This document shows positions 30,752 through 34,066 of a stretch of 34,066 nucleotides of DNA, piece after piece. Every line of letters begins with the position of its first letter. Position 1 is the first letter of the stretch. A program made the position numbers and the translations under genes. Origin of the DNA: a virus; IMG/VR virus record IMGVR_UViG_3300015373_000023, positions 1 through 34,066 of that record; one strand, 5' to 3'. Under the pieces are notes generated by a model that was not told the DNA's origin, did not search any database, and worked only from the letters and a program-made list of their open reading frames with translations.

Positions 30752-31408
30752 TCAGGGCCCACCAAACAGCGCGATAACTGCGTCCGGCGTCGGAAGAGCA
30801 GCCTCGGTTGCACCATTGCCATACAGCAGATTCTCGAGTGCTGTAAGATCCGCCGCATCCACCACAGTCGAGTCGACCACGATCAGCGAAGTCGGCTTGT
30901 AGTCCGTCACCGGCACTGGAGTCGTCGTGACCTCCCAGCTGAACGCGATTGCCTCCGGTGAATCGTTGATCGTCGCATAGGCCTTCTCCGACGGAGCAGC
31001 CTGGCAGCCATAGACCAGATGCAGCTTGTAGCCATGATCCGTTCCGTCGACGTCGTTACCGACTCGAGTCCTATAGCTCAGACCGAACATCTTCCGACCC
31101 TGCTGTCCGACGATCACACCCTCGGCTGGCATGGCGCTACCGTCACACGGACCGAATTCATCCGGATAGGTGAACGCCTCGATGGTGCAACCGAACTCTT
31201 CAGCAGAGATCAGGTTCAGGTACTTGATGTTGTCAGCGTACTGTGCATTAGGTTCAGCACCGGACGGCGACTCGGTGACAGTCGTGAGACCATTCCAAGC
31301 AACACCGAGATCGTAGACACCGGTTTCGTTCGGGAGATAGAGAACTCCATGATCTACACCGGTCTCATATACTCTTTCGCCGACCTGGTCCCAAGTCAAA
31401 GGGGCCAT
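30752..31408 (-). CDS. Major tail-tube protein
   Basis: A 218-residue protein that should form the tail tube. It shares its main motifs with the 29347-30156 paralogue (GERVYETGVD, EAFTYPDEFG, LSYRTRVGNDVDGTDHGYKL). It is more GC-rich than the second copy, which may reflect high expression. It follows the tail completion gene at 31423-31722. Confidence 0.82.
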   Translation of the reverse strand: MAPLTWDQVGERVYETGVDHGVLYLPNETGVYDLGVAWNGLTTVTESPSGAEPNAQYADNIKYLNLISAEEFGCTIEAFTYPDEFGPCDGSAMPAEGVIVGQQGRKMFGLSYRTRVGNDVDGTDHGYKLHLVYGCQAAPSEKAYATINDSPEAIAFSWEVTTTPVPVTDYKPTSLIVVDSTVVDAADLTALENLLYGNGATEAALPTPDAVIALFGGP

Positions 31409-31422
31409 TGTCTTCCTTTCCC

Positions 31423-31722
31423 TTAGAAGTACACGCTATACACGTCGTGATTTAGATTATCCGCCGTATAGAACCGATTGAATAGACTCATCGGCATTGC
31501 CGCCACTTTTCTTGGGATGTCACTATCAGGATTTGGGTCAATCACCGTAATCATGTACCTTGGAATGTGATCATACGGCTTGTCATCGGCAAATTTCGTA
31601 TGTGCAAAGTCACGTTTATAGATAATGCAAGGATATTGTAACTTGACATTAGTTGGTGGCTGAAAATAGACGTGTTCGGTAAACGTTTCAAGGAGTTGGT
31701 GCAGCTGCAGGCGTGCGGCCAT
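31423..31722 (-). CDS. Tail completion / head-tail joining protein
   Basis: A 99-residue protein with a PPTNVKLQYPCIIYKRDFAH segment followed by YMITVIDPNPDSDIP, a pattern seen in tail terminator-like proteins of siphophages. It follows the head-closure-like gene and precedes the tail tube, the standard place. It overlaps the upstream gene by 35 nt. Confidence 0.75.
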   Translation of the reverse strand: MAARLQLHQLLETFTEHVYFQPPTNVKLQYPCIIYKRDFAHTKFADDKPYDHIPRYMITVIDPNPDSDIPRKVAAMPMSLFNRFYTADNLNHDVYSVYF

Positions 31723-32029
31723 TGTACACCTCCCCCAATCTTAGAATGAGACGGGGACTCTGCACTTCGACACTTGTAACTGTCCACAAAGTCCCCGCCC
31801 ATTCCACATACCGAATGGCAAAGAAGTGTTCATTTGCATACGCATCGGCCACAATGCTGATAGAATTTTGAACGCTAAGATCAAAGTTGAGATTTTCGCC
31901 CTCTCGAAGATTTCGAGCATTCCGGATAACATCTCCGAAATATGAACGCTCAACAATCTGATCTTCCCACACGCCTGGCGTAGTTTCTACTGACTCACCG
32001 TAACCAACACGACCAGAGAACCTCGCCAT
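31688..32029 (-). CDS. Head closure protein
   Basis: A 113-residue protein (RVGYGESVETTPGVWEDQIVERSYFGDVIR) matching the PGVWED-I-ER-Y-GD pattern I know from head-closure proteins of Gram-positive siphophages. It lies between the capsid gene and the tail completion gene. A separate adaptor gene is not present between capsid and this gene. Confidence 0.75.
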   Translation of the reverse strand: MARFSGRVGYGESVETTPGVWEDQIVERSYFGDVIRNARNLREGENLNFDLSVQNSISIVADAYANEHFFAIRYVEWAGTLWTVTSVEVQSPRLILRLGEVYNGRTPAAAPTP

Positions 32030-32047
32030 GAATGACCTACTTTCCGA

Positions 32048-34066
32048 TCAAGCAGAGGCCGTGTTCTTGAACTTCCACTCGTCTTCCTGGTTCGTGGTGA
32101 AGTAGTAGCCGGACTTCGGAACTGCCATGACAGTCACCGTCTCGCCCGGATCGACGTCAACAGTACCCGTCACGTTGGAACCATCGACCTGGTAGTCGAC
32201 ACCAGTCGTGGTCGGAATCGTGACAGTCTCACCGTCGAAGGTCGGAGCTGCAGGAGTAGCGACCGACGAACCGCTCGGAGCGCGCCTGATCACCAGAGCC
32301 GACCGCATCTTCGTCAGTGCACCCGAGAGGCGGGTCTCGTACAGGTACTTGTACTGGTTGTAGTCGATGTCGAAGTCGTCGAAGAAATTGACATCGCCAC
32401 CCTTATCGGTACCCAGCGTGTAGTCCTTCAGATTCACGATGATACCGACGAGGTCCTCTTCCCGCTCCATCGTCTCGACAGTCACGATGGCTGAAACACC
32501 GATCTCAGAAGCGAGCTCGGCCGGGCTCTTCCACAGGCGATGATTGAACTGATCGCGCGTGAGGAGCAACTGGGTCAGGGTCGGAAGAGTAGTGTAGAAC
32601 ACGGGGGAACCCGAACCCTTGTAGTAGCCCATAGCCGAGACGATTCCGTCGACAGTCTCGACTGAATTTGCACCGTCATCGACCGTAACGGTTGCCGCAT
32701 AGAGATCGTGATCATGGAGGATCGAGCGGATACCCGCACCTTCCGAAGCGCCCGCCGGATCCTTGATCTTGTCGTCGTCATCGACATCGCGACCGTCGCC
32801 GATCAGAATGGCCGATGCGATCTCCTCGTCGAGCATGAGGCGCATCTCAGCCTTGAGCCAAGCGACCACGTCGAAGTCGGTGATGTCCAGAATATCGTCA
32901 CGATCCAGCTTCTGCTTCTTGTAGACCGTGCTGGGCGTCGTGACGCGCTTCGAAACGCCGAACCACTCTTCCTTCTTGAAAGTGCCCGTGATGTAACCAC
33001 GTGCGCGGGCCTCTTCCATCGTGAGATCGGCGGAGATCGACTTGATACGAGTGAAGGGCGAATGCTTGGTCCCGTTGAGAACACCAGAGACCCACTCGAC
33101 CCTCCGACTATCGAACTCCGGAGAGTCCATGACCGCGCGGGCATCGGGGAAGAGGACATCGATGTTCTCGATGCCATGCTTGAGCGCATAGTTCTGCACA
33201 GCTTCCTTCAGAGAACCGCCTCTCTTGGCCTCGTCCACGATTCCAATGAGGGCGTCATGAGTCAGAACATGCTCCTCTTCCTGCTTGCCTCCGCTCTGCT
33301 GCTCGAAGACATTACGAGTCATGTGCCGTCCTTCCTCTTCCTTAGTGTCATCAGCATGAACAAGTTCCGACTCTGACTTATCCTTAGTGTCGGAATGAGC
33401 AGCGTCCTCGGAAGCTTTCCCATCGGAATGAGATGCAGACGCTTCCTCAAGAGCGGCACCTACCATGAAATGAACGACGCTCTTCTGCTCGTCGGTCATC
33501 GAGTCATAGACTTCCTGAACAGTCGGACCATCATCTTCGGTATCCTGATTGTCCTGATGCTCGACTTCATCATCAGACTCTTTGGCATCACCGTGACGAA
33601 GTTCCAATCCGGTGTAGATAATTGCTTCATCATCGAGCGTTACCATATCGCCGTCGCCGTGTGCCAACGTGATATTGTCGATAAGTGCACCAGGATTAGC
33701 TCCGGAAAGAACTAGGCTCAACTCACGAATGAATCCATGAAGAACCTGCTTGGACTTTTCGGTAAGTTGATTTGCATAGATTGACAGCGATGTAATATCC
33801 TTGTGCTGTACCAGGGTCTTGGCGTTCTTAGCCGTCTCAGTATCGTTGAAGAATCCATAAGCATAAACGCCATCTTCACGATTCTCGAGTAGTGCGTGAC
33901 CAAGCACATTGCTGGGCTCATTGTGACCGTGCTGCCAGACCAACGGAACAATTTCCTTATCCTGATGCTTGAAAGCATCCGGCATAATCGTCCGTCCATC
34001 TGAGCACTTAAGACCAGCCTTCGTGGCGTAACCACTGAAATCAGGCTTAGCCTCTTCTGCTCCCAT
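32048..34066 (-). CDS. Fused prohead protease / major capsid protein
   Basis: A 672-residue protein starting exactly at the window edge, so a longer N-terminus cannot be excluded. Residues 1-140 are an HK97-type prohead serine protease: WQHGHNEP with His46/His48, and DITSLSIYA with Ser93/Ser95. Residues about 145-250 are acidic and disordered, like a scaffolding domain. Residues about 250-590 are an HK97-fold capsid (MTRNVFEQQSGG, GIENIDVLFPDA, GVSKRVTTPSTVYKKQKLDRDD, DEEIASAILIGDGRDV). The last 70 residues are an Ig-like or decoration-type end (PTFDGETVTIPTTTGVDYQV). An ATG at 33320-33322 (Met249) has a GGAAGG site and could give a separate 424-residue capsid protein. Confidence 0.85.
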   Translation of the reverse strand: MGAEEAKPDFSGYATKAGLKCSDGRTIMPDAFKHQDKEIVPLVWQHGHNEPSNVLGHALLENREDGVYAYGFFNDTETAKNAKTLVQHKDITSLSIYANQLTEKSKQVLHGFIRELSLVLSGANPGALIDNITLAHGDGDMVTLDDEAIIYTGLELRHGDAKESDDEVEHQDNQDTEDDGPTVQEVYDSMTDEQKSVVHFMVGAALEEASASHSDGKASEDAAHSDTKDKSESELVHADDTKEEEGRHMTRNVFEQQSGGKQEEEHVLTHDALIGIVDEAKRGGSLKEAVQNYALKHGIENIDVLFPDARAVMDSPEFDSRRVEWVSGVLNGTKHSPFTRIKSISADLTMEEARARGYITGTFKKEEWFGVSKRVTTPSTVYKKQKLDRDDILDITDFDVVAWLKAEMRLMLDEEIASAILIGDGRDVDDDDKIKDPAGASEGAGIRSILHDHDLYAATVTVDDGANSVETVDGIVSAMGYYKGSGSPVFYTTLPTLTQLLLTRDQFNHRLWKSPAELASEIGVSAIVTVETMEREEDLVGIIVNLKDYTLGTDKGGDVNFFDDFDIDYNQYKYLYETRLSGALTKMRSALVIRRAPSGSSVATPAAPTFDGETVTIPTTTGVDYQVDGSNVTGTVDVDPGETVTVMAVPKSGYYFTTNQEDEWKFKNTASA

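Noticed and set aside
30712-30760. Programmed frameshift at the end of the first tail-tube gene
   Set aside because: GGGCCC before the stop is weak as a slippery site, and the shifted frame ends soon without homology to the longer paralogue.
32708-33376. 222-residue plus-strand ORF
   Set aside because: It is antisense to the capsid domain; shadow coding of a GC-rich gene.
1-34066. CRISPR arrays, insertion sequences, integrase and attachment sites
   Set aside because: No regularly spaced repeats, transposase motifs or integrase gene were seen in this window; a temperate lifestyle cannot be judged from it.

Overview
This window is a stretch of a tailed dsDNA bacteriophage genome (long-tailed, siphovirus type). 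Every gene I accept lies on the minus strand, so transcription runs from the right end to the left end. Base composition is mixed, by eye somewhat under 50% G+C, with a more GC-rich capsid gene. Strong AGGAGG-type ribosome binding sites, a ReqiPepy6 Gp37-like minor tail protein, an NlpC/P60-type endolysin of a kind I associate with actinophages, and a secreted Rpf/lysozyme-like muralytic protein suggest a Gram-positive, probably actinobacterial, host. Several other proteins (polymerase, 173, 177 and 208 aa proteins) look like families common in gut phages. The exact host cannot be fixed from the sequence.

Layout in the direction of transcription. (1) 34066-19611, virion genes: a fused prohead protease/major capsid protein, two head-tail joining proteins, a first tail-tube protein, a chaperone-position protein, a second paralogous tail-tube protein, a tail-collar fibre protein, a glycine-rich fibre protein, a gp10-like neck/tail protein, an 1884-residue tape measure, a distal tail protein and a Gp37-like protein. 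A hairpin-closed non-coding element lies between tape measure and distal tail gene. Terminase and portal must lie beyond the right edge. (2) 19608-13995, a region of small genes, many encoding membrane proteins. It is punctuated by eight copies of one promoter-like motif with an invariant 15-nt gap between a TCGC/ACGC box and a TATAAT-like box; several units end in intrinsic terminators. It also holds about 560 nt of folded non-coding sequence (17395-17940). Two gene families are duplicated in this region and the next: a tiny one-helix membrane protein, and a DUF6353-like membrane protein. (3) 13931-6950, further membrane or structural unknowns, then a 1250-residue replication protein fusing an SF3 helicase, an AEP-like primase and a family B DNA polymerase. 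(4) 6947-5342, a probable ssDNA-binding protein and small ORFs, many joined by ATGA overlaps. (5) 5341-4905, a second non-coding stretch with hairpins, including two copies of a conserved motif. (6) 4904-118, lysis and accessory genes: secreted lysozyme-like protein, NlpC/P60 endolysin, small proteins, a third hairpin cluster and an SF2 helicase.

How it works together: the right half builds the virion; the left half replicates DNA with a very compact fused replisome and lyses the cell. The most unusual parts are the middle cassette region, with its own promoter family and many small membrane proteins, and the set of folded RNA elements scattered through it and the left arm. In most of these stems G-U wobbles form only on the minus-strand transcript, which suggests they act as RNA.
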